Below, piece by piece: positions 43,165 through 51,439 of a stretch of DNA of 64,000 nt. Position numbers and translations under genes: made by a program. Location: the NCBI RefSeq assembly GCF_002000245.1, contig NZ_MTCM01000011.1, positions 47,463-111,462 on the forward strand. The letters run 5' to 3'. The first letter of the stretch is position 1. Each line of letters starts with the position of its first letter. The notes beneath the pieces are model-generated. The model had not been told where the DNA came from and did not search any database. It saw nothing but the letters and a program-made list of their open reading frames with translations. This DNA is from Sphingobacterium sp. CZ-UAM (GTDB lineage Bacteria; Bacteroidota; Bacteroidia; Sphingobacteriales; Sphingobacteriaceae).

Positions 43165-44187
43165 TTAGTCTTCACCCTCTTCGGCATGCAATTCGAAAGA
43201 TAGGCGAATAATGTCCTCCCCAGGATATTTGGCTGCATAATCTGTACGATTCCAGTCTGCTCGGGTAATAGTAGCTTTGGTTGCAGGATCTTTAAATTTT
43301 CGTAGAACGAATACAACCTCCTTTTCACCTGCATTGTCTTTTCCGGCAGTAAAATAAGACCTAATACCGGTGGTCTCAATAGCGCCGGTTACTGCCGAAC
43401 CATCACCGTAAGTCGACTCTTTTGGTTGGAAAATGGCGCCTGTTAAGTTATTGCCAGAATTTAGGATAAAAGCACCACCAGTTAAGAACGCTTTATATAG
43501 CGTTGCTGTAGCTTTATCTTTAATATATTGCCCCTGTATTTCCTGGCCTGTGGCGTCAAACTGTTTGAAGTCAATTTTATAAATTCCGTCCGGTTTAAGA
43601 TGCGCGTGTCCAGCTACTGCTTTGCCGGTATTGTCAAAGATGATAGATGAGGGTTCTACATTGTCCTTATCGGCAAGGTCATGAAAATGGTCGCCATGTA
43701 CTGAACCATTAACTTCCGTAAAAATAAGCTTATAGCTTGCTTTCACATTCACATCTGATGCTTGAATGGTCAGCGGAGATTCTACGCTCGTCGTGTTGCC
43801 GGCCTTATCCGTTACGGTAAGGTGAAAATGATATTGACCGGCCGGAACTTCAGAGGGTATGTCGATGTGCTCATGAAAAGTCACATTTTTTTTGCCGACA
43901 TATTTTTCGTCGGTATAGACTTTGGCAAATTTGAAAGTGCCACCTTCCTGATGGATATCGATCTCAATCTTGTCGATAAGTGCTTCGGCCACAATATCAC
44001 CTTCAAGATGGAGATCTTCGCCTGCTTTTACTGTTTTATTATTGCCAGATCCGATTTCTAGGGTGCCGATCTCAGGTTTTGTTGCAACCGGAACATCGGC
44101 ATTGTCTTTCTTACAGGAAGAAAGGAAGCCAAAGAAAATCGCGGTAAGCAGTAATAAAAAGTGAATGTTTCTGGTTTTCATGTTCAT
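43165..44187 (-). CDS. DUF4625-type lipoprotein rich in His motifs
   Basis: 340 residues; lipobox FGFLSSC then KKDNADVP. The N-terminal part (about 35-150) is a DUF4625-like immunoglobulin fold ending AGQYHFHLTVTDKAGN. His motifs recur: HEHIDIP, YHFHL, HGDHFHDLAD, GHAHLKPDG, which could bind transition metals. It is the last gene of a leftward group with a second DUF4625-type lipoprotein and a TonB-dependent receptor, and is separated from the former by about 53 bases. I infer that it helps deliver a metal or metal complex to the receptor. Confidence 0.75.
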   Translation of the reverse strand: MNMKTRNIHFLLLLTAIFFGFLSSCKKDNADVPVATKPEIGTLEIGSGNNKTVKAGEDLHLEGDIVAEALIDKIEIDIHQEGGTFKFAKVYTDEKYVGKKNVTFHEHIDIPSEVPAGQYHFHLTVTDKAGNTTSVESPLTIQASDVNVKASYKLIFTEVNGSVHGDHFHDLADKDNVEPSSIIFDNTGKAVAGHAHLKPDGIYKIDFKQFDATGQEIQGQYIKDKATATLYKAFLTGGAFILNSGNNLTGAIFQPKESTYGDGSAVTGAIETTGIRSYFTAGKDNAGEKEVVFVLRKFKDPATKATITRADWNRTDYAAKYPGEDIIRLSFELHAEEGED

Positions 44188-44240
44188 TGATTTAAATGTT
44201 ATGATAGAAATAATTGAAGTTTTTTTCTGTGAGGATGCTG

Positions 44241-44717
44241 CTATTCAACAATACGCACACTGATTCCACGTTGGCTGCTCCAGCCGGACTGATCCGTTAC
44301 CCGGATCATAAAGTGATAGTTGCCGGGGTCAACATCTGCAGGGACATCAATCTGAAGCTGGGCATCATACTGTTGTACTTGTCCGGGTATATTGACAGAT
44401 TTGACCAGAACAAAAGGTTTAACGGGTTTCTTGATCGGCTCTAATGTACATTCCTCTACCTCGGTGCTGTGTGAATGATGGTCAAAATTGTGATGAACGT
44501 CAATACTGTAGCTGCCCAGGGCGACATTGTCTGATAATTGTGCGCGGAATGTAACAGTTGATCCGCGTTTGATTTGACTGCATTGTTTTGGAAAAGCGCT
44601 CTCTGCTCGAATATCTATGGTTGGTTTTTCGCTGTCAATAGGCTCCTTTTCTTTTTTACAGGCGATAGTGAATGCGGCCATGAGGGCCATTACTGCGTAT
44701 TTCTTGCGTATTTGCAT
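44241..44717 (-). CDS. Small DUF4625-type lipoprotein
   Basis: Starting at ATG 44717 gives 158 residues with a proper lipoprotein signal (MQIRKKYAVMALMAAFTIAC); the frame stays open to 44795, overlapping the receptor's last codons, but the extra residues are charged and would spoil the signal. The mature part matches the DUF4625 fold of the next gene: RGSTVTFRAQLSDNVALGSYSIDVHHNFDHHSHS and DPGNYHFMIRVTDQSGW. The DVHHNFDHHSHS loop, with five His residues, is a likely metal site. It is placed between the TonB receptor and the larger DUF4625 lipoprotein in one operon. Confidence 0.75.
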   Translation of the reverse strand: MQIRKKYAVMALMAAFTIACKKEKEPIDSEKPTIDIRAESAFPKQCSQIKRGSTVTFRAQLSDNVALGSYSIDVHHNFDHHSHSTEVEECTLEPIKKPVKPFVLVKSVNIPGQVQQYDAQLQIDVPADVDPGNYHFMIRVTDQSGWSSQRGISVRIVE

Positions 44718-44775
44718 ATGTATGTGTAGTTTGTTCATGATTAATTCGCGATGAATTTTTTCATCGATTAATTTG

Positions 44776-46953
44776 TTAGCTTCGGTTTTGCTCACCGAAG
44801 GGTATTCCGAGAGACAGGATGATATTTCGTCCTTGCTCAGGTAGCGAGATTAGCCGGTAGAAACTGGTGTGGTTCATATATTTTGTGTCCAAAATATTCT
44901 GGATCTGCAAACGCAATTGGAGCGCTGACCGGCCCAGGGGCAGCTGTGTCCCCGCGCGCAGATTGAGTACCTGATAGCCTTTTGTTTTTTCCTCTGGCGG
45001 TACAATATGCTGCTGGTTAGCGGTCCATTTGGAATCTAAAGAAAGGTAAGGCTCCTTAAAATAGCGGCTGCTTCTTGGAGACCAACTTACATCCAATACC
45101 AGTGAGGGCGCAGGAGAGAAGGGCAATGTATAGCCTTTTTTGCTCCCCGAAAGTTGTTTGGATCGAACATATTCACCCAATAATTCTATTTTTAGATCCT
45201 TTAAGGGACGATATTCTACTTGGAGTTCGGCCCCATAACGCTGCACTTTACTTTGGGCATATTCAAATATTTGATTACCTGCCCCATAATACTGGTCATA
45301 ACCTGATGTGGGATTGAGATAGATGTAATTGGAGAAATAATTGAAAAAAGGCGTAAATGCGAAATTGGCGCTTCCGATAGATCGGGCTACAGATAAGTCC
45401 ATCTGGTAGGACTGCTCTGGAGAGAGGGAAGTATTTCCCTTTTCGTAACTGAAATAATGATAATTTACACCATTGGCCGCAAGCTCCTGCGCAAGGGGGG
45501 CGCGAAAACTTTTACCCACGTTGAGTTTCGTTTCCCATTGACCTATTTGTCGTGTCGCACCAAGGGACCAAATGAGGCTATGGAAGCTCCGATGAAGTTC
45601 ATCTGCCCGGACGACATGGACAGATTGATTGTTTTCCAGTCTCGACGCAAACCAGTCCTGATAAGGAAAGCTGTGCATAGTGCTATGGTCATAACGTAAG
45701 GCACCATAGAGTATGGTTTGCTCGTTGATCGTATAGCGGTCGTGAATAAATACGCCCATTGCCTTCTGTCTGTAGCCTGGGATAAGGAAACTCCAACCAT
45801 CGATGTGATTAAGTTGTTGCTCAGCATTTCCGCCTATAGTCAGTCGATGTGAAGCCAGGTTAAATTCGTCCTTTAGTGTAATATGATAGATCTCTTTATC
45901 ATACAGCCGTTCAAGGTTCATCGGAATGGCCATGTCCTGCGGGTATACCGGGGGCATATATCCATGTGCCGTGTAGTTGTTGAATTCCTGGCGATAATTT
46001 CTTTGGTAGCCAAGATCCAGCCAGATCTTATGTACACCCTGTGTAATATTATTTCGGCTAATGAGTTTAAAATGATTAACCTGCTGACTTGGATAAAGGA
46101 TATCCCGGTCCGAACGGTCGTATAGCGCTGTATCTACACCTCGCGGTTCAAGACCATGCGCATTGGCGAAAAAGCCGATTTTTGTATGATAGTTACTTAG
46201 ATAGAGTATAGAAGAAAATCGTTCGGAGACATAACCCGTCCGGAATTGAAGACTTGTTTCCCTTCCCGCGGTATTGCGCACCTGCCGATTTTTTAAACGG
46301 ACGGCATAATTGTAAACATAGACCGTATCTGTAGGTACACGGTAGTCGGCATAATCGAGATGGGTCACTCCACCGCCGAAAATCCAGTTGTTCTTCCTGC
46401 CCTGGAGTTGTAACGCAGCGCCATAGCTGGCATTATTGGATCTTGTAAATAGGTTGATATGACCTTGCAAGCCATTTTCTTGTGGCGCTGTTGGCGAGGA
46501 TAGACGGATGACACCGGCAATGGCATCTGATCCGTACATAAATGAACTCGCACCTTTGATAATTTCGACTGCGCCTACGCCGAACTGATCAATTTCCAGC
46601 CCATGATCCAGTCCCCATTGTTGTCCTTCATGCTTGATTCCATTTTCGACGGTGGCCACCCGGTTAAAGCCGAGGCCCCGGATTTGCGGTTTGGATTGAC
46701 TTGCGCCGATGCCTATGGCATTGACTCCGGGAACTCTATCTAAAGTCTGCATCAAACTGCCCGCCTGATATTTCTGTAATGAATCATTGGTCAGGATAGC
46801 TACAGACATTGCTCCTTCAGCTGATTGTCCATAACGTTTTCCTTCGACCAGTACCTCCTTTAGTCCAACAGTTTTTGTGACTTTTTCCTGTGCATAGTTA
46901 GGAACCGACAGTATAGACGTTAATAAGAGTGTGAAAATTGTACGTTTGTTCAT
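44776..46953 (-). CDS. TonB-dependent receptor, probable metal or metallophore uptake
   Basis: 725 residues from ATG 46953 (MNKRTIFTLLLTSILSVPNYAQ signal peptide); an in-frame TTG at 46989 is inside the promoter region. No carboxypeptidase-regulatory domain. TonB-box-like LKEVLVEGKRYG is followed by the plug (about 40-160: LMQTLDRVPGVNAIGIGASQ, PQIRGLGFNRVATVENGIKH, VEIIKGASSFMYGSDAIAGVI) and a 22-strand barrel ending ILSLGIPF. Two His-rich DUF4625 lipoproteins follow in the same operon and inverted TTGCA repeats overlap the promoter, which points to control by a metal-sensing repressor. Zinc is a guess, not shown. Confidence 0.9.
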   Translation of the reverse strand: MNKRTIFTLLLTSILSVPNYAQEKVTKTVGLKEVLVEGKRYGQSAEGAMSVAILTNDSLQKYQAGSLMQTLDRVPGVNAIGIGASQSKPQIRGLGFNRVATVENGIKHEGQQWGLDHGLEIDQFGVGAVEIIKGASSFMYGSDAIAGVIRLSSPTAPQENGLQGHINLFTRSNNASYGAALQLQGRKNNWIFGGGVTHLDYADYRVPTDTVYVYNYAVRLKNRQVRNTAGRETSLQFRTGYVSERFSSILYLSNYHTKIGFFANAHGLEPRGVDTALYDRSDRDILYPSQQVNHFKLISRNNITQGVHKIWLDLGYQRNYRQEFNNYTAHGYMPPVYPQDMAIPMNLERLYDKEIYHITLKDEFNLASHRLTIGGNAEQQLNHIDGWSFLIPGYRQKAMGVFIHDRYTINEQTILYGALRYDHSTMHSFPYQDWFASRLENNQSVHVVRADELHRSFHSLIWSLGATRQIGQWETKLNVGKSFRAPLAQELAANGVNYHYFSYEKGNTSLSPEQSYQMDLSVARSIGSANFAFTPFFNYFSNYIYLNPTSGYDQYYGAGNQIFEYAQSKVQRYGAELQVEYRPLKDLKIELLGEYVRSKQLSGSKKGYTLPFSPAPSLVLDVSWSPRSSRYFKEPYLSLDSKWTANQQHIVPPEEKTKGYQVLNLRAGTQLPLGRSALQLRLQIQNILDTKYMNHTSFYRLISLPEQGRNIILSLGIPFGEQNRS

Positions 46954-46982
46954 CAACGGAGTTAAGCTTTTGTAAATTATGT

Positions 46983-47039
46983 ATTGCAATTAAGTTGCAA
47001 CAAATATAGGTAAAAAGATATCAAAAGCAACCATGTTGC
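46983..47039 (-). promoter_or_regulatory. Promoter and TTGCA palindromes of the metal-receptor operon
   Basis: On the minus strand a -33 TTG (complement of 47028-47030) and a -7 TATATTTG (complement of 47001-47008) are 19 bases apart, giving a start near 46995. Three palindromes share the TTGCA core: GCAAC-CAT-GTTGC at 47027-47039 over the -33 element, GTTGCAAC at 46994-47001 over the -7 element and start, and ATTGCAAT at 46983-46990. This is how repressor sites are usually placed. Confidence 0.6.
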
Positions 47040-47100
47040 ATAATTATGCTAAAAGAATAAATACCTGAATTCAGTGATAGAAAAAGTATTGCGGGTCAAC

Positions 47101-47108
47101 TATCTTTG
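47101..47108 (+). promoter_or_regulatory. TAnnTTTG box upstream of the helical lipoprotein gene
   Basis: TATCTTTG matches the Bacteroidota -7 element; transcription would begin near 47114, giving a leader of about 100 bases. No convincing -33 TTTG was found. Confidence 0.4.
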
Positions 47109-47130
47109 AATAAGTGAGTTAGATTTCTGT

Positions 47131-47180
47131 GCCGACCTAGACTAAAATCTAGGGGGCGACTACCGTGCGAAGCACTTTTA
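47131..47180 (+). promoter_or_regulatory. Structured leader upstream of the helical lipoprotein gene
   Basis: Hairpin 1: GCC (47131-47133) and CCTAGA (47136-47141) pair with TCTAGG (47148-47153) and GGC (47155-47157). Hairpin 2: GTGC (47165-47168) with GCAC (47172-47175), followed directly by TTTTATTATA, like a small terminator. The two in a row look like a leader attenuator. No known riboswitch class was recognised. Confidence 0.4.
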
Positions 47181-47217
47181 TTATATAGGAATAAGTAAAC
47201 CTTAAAATATAGCAACA

Positions 47218-47691
47218 ATGATGAAACAATTCTTAACAGGTATCTTAACCGTAGCGGTGCTGACAATGTCAGGTTGTAATTCAGGAACAAAGGATCCTGC
47301 GACGTACAACAATTCAATTATCACGGTCATCAATGGCAGTGAAAAGCATATTGAGGCGATGAATGCAGCCATGAACGCAGCCGACTATACAAAAGCAGAG
47401 CAAGTGCGCACAGATTGGGAAAAATCCCTGAACGCGGATATGAAGAAAGTAGAAGATTTGGGCGATTTTAAAGGCGATGCCAGCTTTCAAAAAGCGGTAC
47501 TCGACGGCCTGAATGGTTACAAAAAAATCGTGACCGAGGATTATCCAAAGCTGATCGAATTGCGAAAAAGCAAAAATCCCGATGCGACTACAGAATCAAC
47601 ACTACTGGATAATATCAATAAAGCCTTCGAAAGCATGAGTAATGGCGTAAATAAGGCATCGACCGAATTTGAAGGTAAGTATAAAGGGTAG
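47218..47691 (+). CDS. Helical lipoprotein of unknown function
   Basis: 157 residues; lipobox VLTMSGC followed by NSGTKDP. The mature protein is almost entirely helical with heptad-like spacing (SIITVINGSEKHIEAMNAAMNAADYTKAEQV, SFQKAVLDGLNGYKKIVTEDYPKLIELRKS, LDNINKAFESMSNGVNKASTEFEGKYKG), resembling small periplasmic four-helix lipoproteins. No catalytic motif. It is a single gene preceded by a structured leader and closed by a strong terminator (47788-47822). Confidence 0.75.
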   Translation: MMKQFLTGILTVAVLTMSGCNSGTKDPATYNNSIITVINGSEKHIEAMNAAMNAADYTKAEQVRTDWEKSLNADMKKVEDLGDFKGDASFQKAVLDGLNGYKKIVTEDYPKLIELRKSKNPDATTESTLLDNINKAFESMSNGVNKASTEFEGKYKG

Positions 47692-47787
47692 AAACCAGTC
47701 TTTCGCTGATTAAGATGTAAATTTAGGATGTCCACAGCGTACTGAATAAGAGAATCTCTTGGTAAAGGGACTGGCTAAAATTGGAAA

Positions 47788-47822
47788 ACGGGGCTATCCA
47801 AGCATTGGATAGCCCCGTTTTT
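47788..47822 (+). terminator. Strong terminator with GGGGCTATCC arm
   Basis: ACGGGGCTATCCA (47788-47800) pairs with TGGATAGCCCCGT (47806-47818), followed by TTTT. The same stem core recurs after signal peptidase I at 53112-53152. Confidence 0.92.
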
Positions 47823-47840
47823 ACTTGATTTTAGTCCCAC

Positions 47841-47892
47841 CTGCACAAAGCGTCAATCAGATATTCGAATATCTGATTGACGCTTTGTGCAG
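47841..47892. repeat. Perfect 52 bp palindrome
   Basis: Each base from 47841 to 47866 is complementary to its mirror in 47867-47892, centred on TTCGAA with no loop. Outer arms are CTGCACAAAGCG and CGCTTTGTGCAG. On the plus strand TTTCTTTTTTT follows, so it can act as a second terminator for rightward transcripts; it begins 9 bases beyond the stop of the leftward receptor gene. Confidence 0.9.
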
Positions 47893-47901
47893 TTTCTTTT
47901 T

Positions 47902-50328
47902 TTAGAAATCAATACTGTAATTGACTGTAAATGTACGTCCACGCCCCTGATAGTAAAACATTTCCGGGACTTTGTAGCCAGCATAAAGAAGTTGGGCCCG
48001 TTGACTCCAGATTGATTGATACTTGGTGTTTAGAAGGTTTTGGACACCTGCATTGAAGCGGCCATATTTGGTCGCATAAGTGACAAACCAGTCAACAGCA
48101 TTGTATCCTTTTAACTTTTTGTCATCTGCATCTTTGAGATCCAGTATCTGGAGCATCTGTAAACGGGTCGACCATTCTCCATAGGTATAACCCGCATATA
48201 CATTGAATTTATTGGAACTGGCATAATTAATATCTTGTTTTCGCCATTCACCTTCAATTCTGTTTTTTGAATTAATAACCAAAGTATTGGCTCCGACCAG
48301 GATATTTTTGATTCTGTAATCAATCTGTGCCTCGATACCGATATTACGGATCGGATTATCTTTTACCAAAATCTGGTAGGTACTGCGGTCGCTCTCCACA
48401 GATTTGTTGGACTGACTTACAAATCCAGATAATTGGACTTTTAGGCCGTCCTGATTGAGTCGGTAGCCCAATTCAAACTGATTCGTTTTTACACCTTGCA
48501 GTTTAGCTTCAGCAATATTGATACTGGACTGTAATATATAATGTGCTGCATTAGCATCATATTTATAGGTACCATAACCGAAATACTTTGCAGGATCGGC
48601 GAGTGCGACGCCTTCAGCATAACTTATCCAGGTCTGTTGTTGTGCATTGATTTTGTAAAGCGCACTGGCATTGATCGTGGTCATCCCATAATTACTTTTT
48701 CCACCGGGTATCTGATCGGCGGATTTGCCCATGCCAAAAGCAAGTAAAGCCTGCTGTGTATTGCCTACAAAATCTGCTACATCAATGGCGGCGTTTTGAT
48801 AACGTATGCCGGCCGATAATTTCAGGGGATCCGCGACCTGATACTCTGCTTGTACATATCCAGCCAATGATTTTGACTTGATGGTAGGATAACGACCGAC
48901 AGCATAAATCTGTTCATTCACTAAACCGCCTGATGTCAAGGCCTTTGGAATATCGTAAATAGCTTGGGTTGCCTCAAATTTTTCGAAATCTACATCGGCT
49001 CCATAAGATAAGTTTAGGCGGCCCAACTCTTTGCTCAGCAAAAGTTTCATACCTGTGTAATCGGTGTTTTGACGAGAAGAGGAGGTATATATGGTTTTGC
49101 CCTGCTGGAGGCTGATATTATTTGGAAAGGGATAGAAATCAATTTTTTCTGCTCTACTCGCAATTTGTACATAAAGATCCTGCCCCCCGAGAATGTTATT
49201 GCCGGTATAGTTTAGCGTTCCCATCCATCGTTTGGTACCTGGGTTAACGGAAGATTTAAATCCATCTCTCATTTCCAATAGATTTCCGTTACCAGGAGTG
49301 AATGCTTTGATACTGTCTCCAAGAAATAAACTACGGTCACCATTAAACTTTGAATTATAGTATTGGCCAAAAACAGCAATTTTATGCTGGGGATGAATAC
49401 GATAATTGAATGTTCCCTGAAGGTCCATTGATCTATTGTATTGGAGGTCAGTTTGGGAGATATCGGTGAATATTTGCTTATTATCTGCGCCGTAGGTCGC
49501 TCCATTCTGCTGATATGCGAAAGCGAGCCTGCCATCAATTTTTTCCCCTTTTGCTTGGACGGATTGTGCAATACGCCAATCGGCATCGCCACCATGACGG
49601 AGACCTGATCGTACACCAGCCTCTGTGGAAGCTCCCCAACCATCTTTTATAGCTTTTTTCGTAATGATGTTGATAATCCCTCCGGTTGCATTTCCGCCAT
49701 AAATTGAGTTGGCTCCAGATAGGACTTCTATCCGCTCAATATTGAAGGGATCTATGGCATCGAGTTGACGGCTTATTCCACGTAGGCTATTTAGACTTAC
49801 ACCATCAATCATGACCAACATACTACGGCCCCGCATATTCTGTCCATAGTTCGTCCGTCCTTGTGGGCCCACGTCCATGCCTGGGATCAGTAACCCCAGC
49901 ATTTCTTTAATTGGGACACCACTTTTGGCTTGCTGCTGTATCTGTTCGGAATTTACCAGCCAAACGGTACCGGCAACTTCAGAGATATTAGTCGGTTTGC
50001 GATTGGCAACAACAACGACTTCGTCCAAATGATGACCTTCATTGATCTGAAAATCCAATTGTTTTGAATCTTCGCTTTGTATCGAAAATACACTGAACTC
50101 GGACGATTTGCCAAGATAACTAGCTTGCCCTTGATAGGTCCCCGGTTTGACAAAAATAGTATAGAATCCGTTTTCATCACTCCGGGTCTTACTTTCTTTG
50201 GCAAAAGTGATTGTCGCTCCCGGTATGGGCTTTCCTTCGCCATTTTTTACGTATCCCTGAATTTTCTGGGAATAACCCAAAGTTATAGTACCTAGTCCTA
50301 ATATAGAGAGCAGAAATCTTTTTTTCAT
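47902..50328 (-). CDS. TonB-dependent receptor with carboxypeptidase-regulatory domain (siderophore-type)
   Basis: 808 residues. Signal peptide about 1-20; carboxypeptidase-regulatory domain about 22-100 (IQGYVKNGEGKPIPGATITF); TonB-box-like LDEVVVVANRKP; plug about 110-230 with GVPIKEMLGLLIPGMDVG, RGRSMLVMIDGVSL and IERIEVLSGANSIYGGNATGGIINIITKKA. The barrel ends RTFTVNYSIDF with the expected terminal Phe. Plug sequence is closest in style to siderophore receptors, but no siderophore genes are near. Promoter box at 50360-50367. Transcription runs into the 52-base palindrome. Confidence 0.9.
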   Translation of the reverse strand: MKKRFLLSILGLGTITLGYSQKIQGYVKNGEGKPIPGATITFAKESKTRSDENGFYTIFVKPGTYQGQASYLGKSSEFSVFSIQSEDSKQLDFQINEGHHLDEVVVVANRKPTNISEVAGTVWLVNSEQIQQQAKSGVPIKEMLGLLIPGMDVGPQGRTNYGQNMRGRSMLVMIDGVSLNSLRGISRQLDAIDPFNIERIEVLSGANSIYGGNATGGIINIITKKAIKDGWGASTEAGVRSGLRHGGDADWRIAQSVQAKGEKIDGRLAFAYQQNGATYGADNKQIFTDISQTDLQYNRSMDLQGTFNYRIHPQHKIAVFGQYYNSKFNGDRSLFLGDSIKAFTPGNGNLLEMRDGFKSSVNPGTKRWMGTLNYTGNNILGGQDLYVQIASRAEKIDFYPFPNNISLQQGKTIYTSSSRQNTDYTGMKLLLSKELGRLNLSYGADVDFEKFEATQAIYDIPKALTSGGLVNEQIYAVGRYPTIKSKSLAGYVQAEYQVADPLKLSAGIRYQNAAIDVADFVGNTQQALLAFGMGKSADQIPGGKSNYGMTTINASALYKINAQQQTWISYAEGVALADPAKYFGYGTYKYDANAAHYILQSSINIAEAKLQGVKTNQFELGYRLNQDGLKVQLSGFVSQSNKSVESDRSTYQILVKDNPIRNIGIEAQIDYRIKNILVGANTLVINSKNRIEGEWRKQDINYASSNKFNVYAGYTYGEWSTRLQMLQILDLKDADDKKLKGYNAVDWFVTYATKYGRFNAGVQNLLNTKYQSIWSQRAQLLYAGYKVPEMFYYQGRGRTFTVNYSIDF

Positions 50329-50684
50329 AAGAGCTGTAAAATCATTCTTGTTTGGGGGACAAAAGTAGTTTATAATAAATCTAAATAAAAGTGTTTTTTT
50401 AAAAAAATATGATTTTCAATAAGGAAGACTTTGATTAGTATCTGTTCAAATCTTTTCGGATTTGAATTTTTTATACGGTTTGAGAATGTCTTGTATATTC
50501 ACTCGAAAAAGCCGATGCTAGCTGTGCGTATGTTTTCTGCCCACAGGTTGTACTTACCGAGAGTAAGAGTAGAGAAGGATATATATTATCAATGACGGGG
50601 ATTTCCTTAAGAAAGGTTAAAGCTGGAAGAATTATAGTCGAATCATGTATTTTTATGTAGCTTTACAAGTATAAATAGTGGTTT
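50329..50684. other. Divergent promoter region
   Basis: 356 AT-rich bases between the leftward receptor and the rightward secreted-protein gene. It holds the receptor's -7 box (50360-50367, minus). No promoter was assigned for the rightward gene. Confidence 0.45.
50360..50367 (-). promoter_or_regulatory. -7 promoter element of the receptor gene
   Basis: TACTTTTG on the minus strand fits TAnnTTTG and lies 32 bases before the ATG, giving a leader of about 25 bases. The -33 element is not clear. Confidence 0.45.
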
Positions 50685-51419
50685 ATGAGACTGATATCAA
50701 ATTTTAAGACTGTTTGTTTTTCATTTTTTTTATTGAGCTCAACTGTAATTCATGCACAGGTGACTGAGACAAATTCAGATTATCTTGTATTGATGAATGC
50801 GGACACGCTGTACGGAAAGATTTCTTCGGTCAAGGATCGTAAACTAAAATTTGAGAGTCTGCAAAAAGAGAAGCTGACTTTTACGCCCGACCAGGTGTTC
50901 CGTGCCTATTGGAAATCCAAAAAGAAAGTATATGCACCGTCCTATGTAGAAAATGGGCTGGAACCTGTGCCGGGAACTTCTCCACAGACCTATCAGATCC
51001 GTAAGACGCCGGACCTGGAGCCGACTTTTGCTGAAGTGCTCGTTGATGGGGAGATTATGGCCTACTATGTATCTGAACTGCATTTTGGCGGCAGTGGTGG
51101 AATGATGATCGGGAGTGGCGGGGCTGCACCCATGATTGGAGTGGGATTTACCAAGTCAAAATATGCCTATGCGCTCAAGAAAGCAACAGGTGAGGTTATT
51201 GAAATAAACAGCAATTCGAGTGGCCTGTTTAGTAGTAGCAAGAAGAAACGGACACTGACATTGGGCCGTCTGATAAATGATGAACCTGAATTATTTGCCG
51301 AATTTGAAAAGGAACAGAAATATAATTATGATATATTTATTAAATATATCATGAGATACAATGAGTTACAACGGTCGAAAGAATCACCCTTGGATTCATC
51401 CAGATTGTTTATCTATTAA
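50685..51419 (+). CDS. Secreted protein of unknown function
   Basis: 244 residues with a signal peptide (about 1-24, ending IHAQ). The mature N-terminus reads DYLVLMNADTLYGKISSVKDRKLKFES, a strand pattern seen in many uncharacterised Bacteroidota proteins (N-x-D-T-x-x-G-x-I). A glycine-rich hydrophobic stretch GGSGGMMIGSGGAAPMIGVGF lies near 135-155, then KKKR and an acidic C-terminal helix. No enzyme motif. It ends 20 bases before signal peptidase I and probably shares its transcript. Confidence 0.6.
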   Translation: MRLISNFKTVCFSFFLLSSTVIHAQVTETNSDYLVLMNADTLYGKISSVKDRKLKFESLQKEKLTFTPDQVFRAYWKSKKKVYAPSYVENGLEPVPGTSPQTYQIRKTPDLEPTFAEVLVDGEIMAYYVSELHFGGSGGMMIGSGGAAPMIGVGFTKSKYAYALKKATGEVIEINSNSSGLFSSSKKKRTLTLGRLINDEPELFAEFEKEQKYNYDIFIKYIMRYNELQRSKESPLDSSRLFIY

Positions 51420-51439
51420 CATTTCGATAAAAAAAGAAT

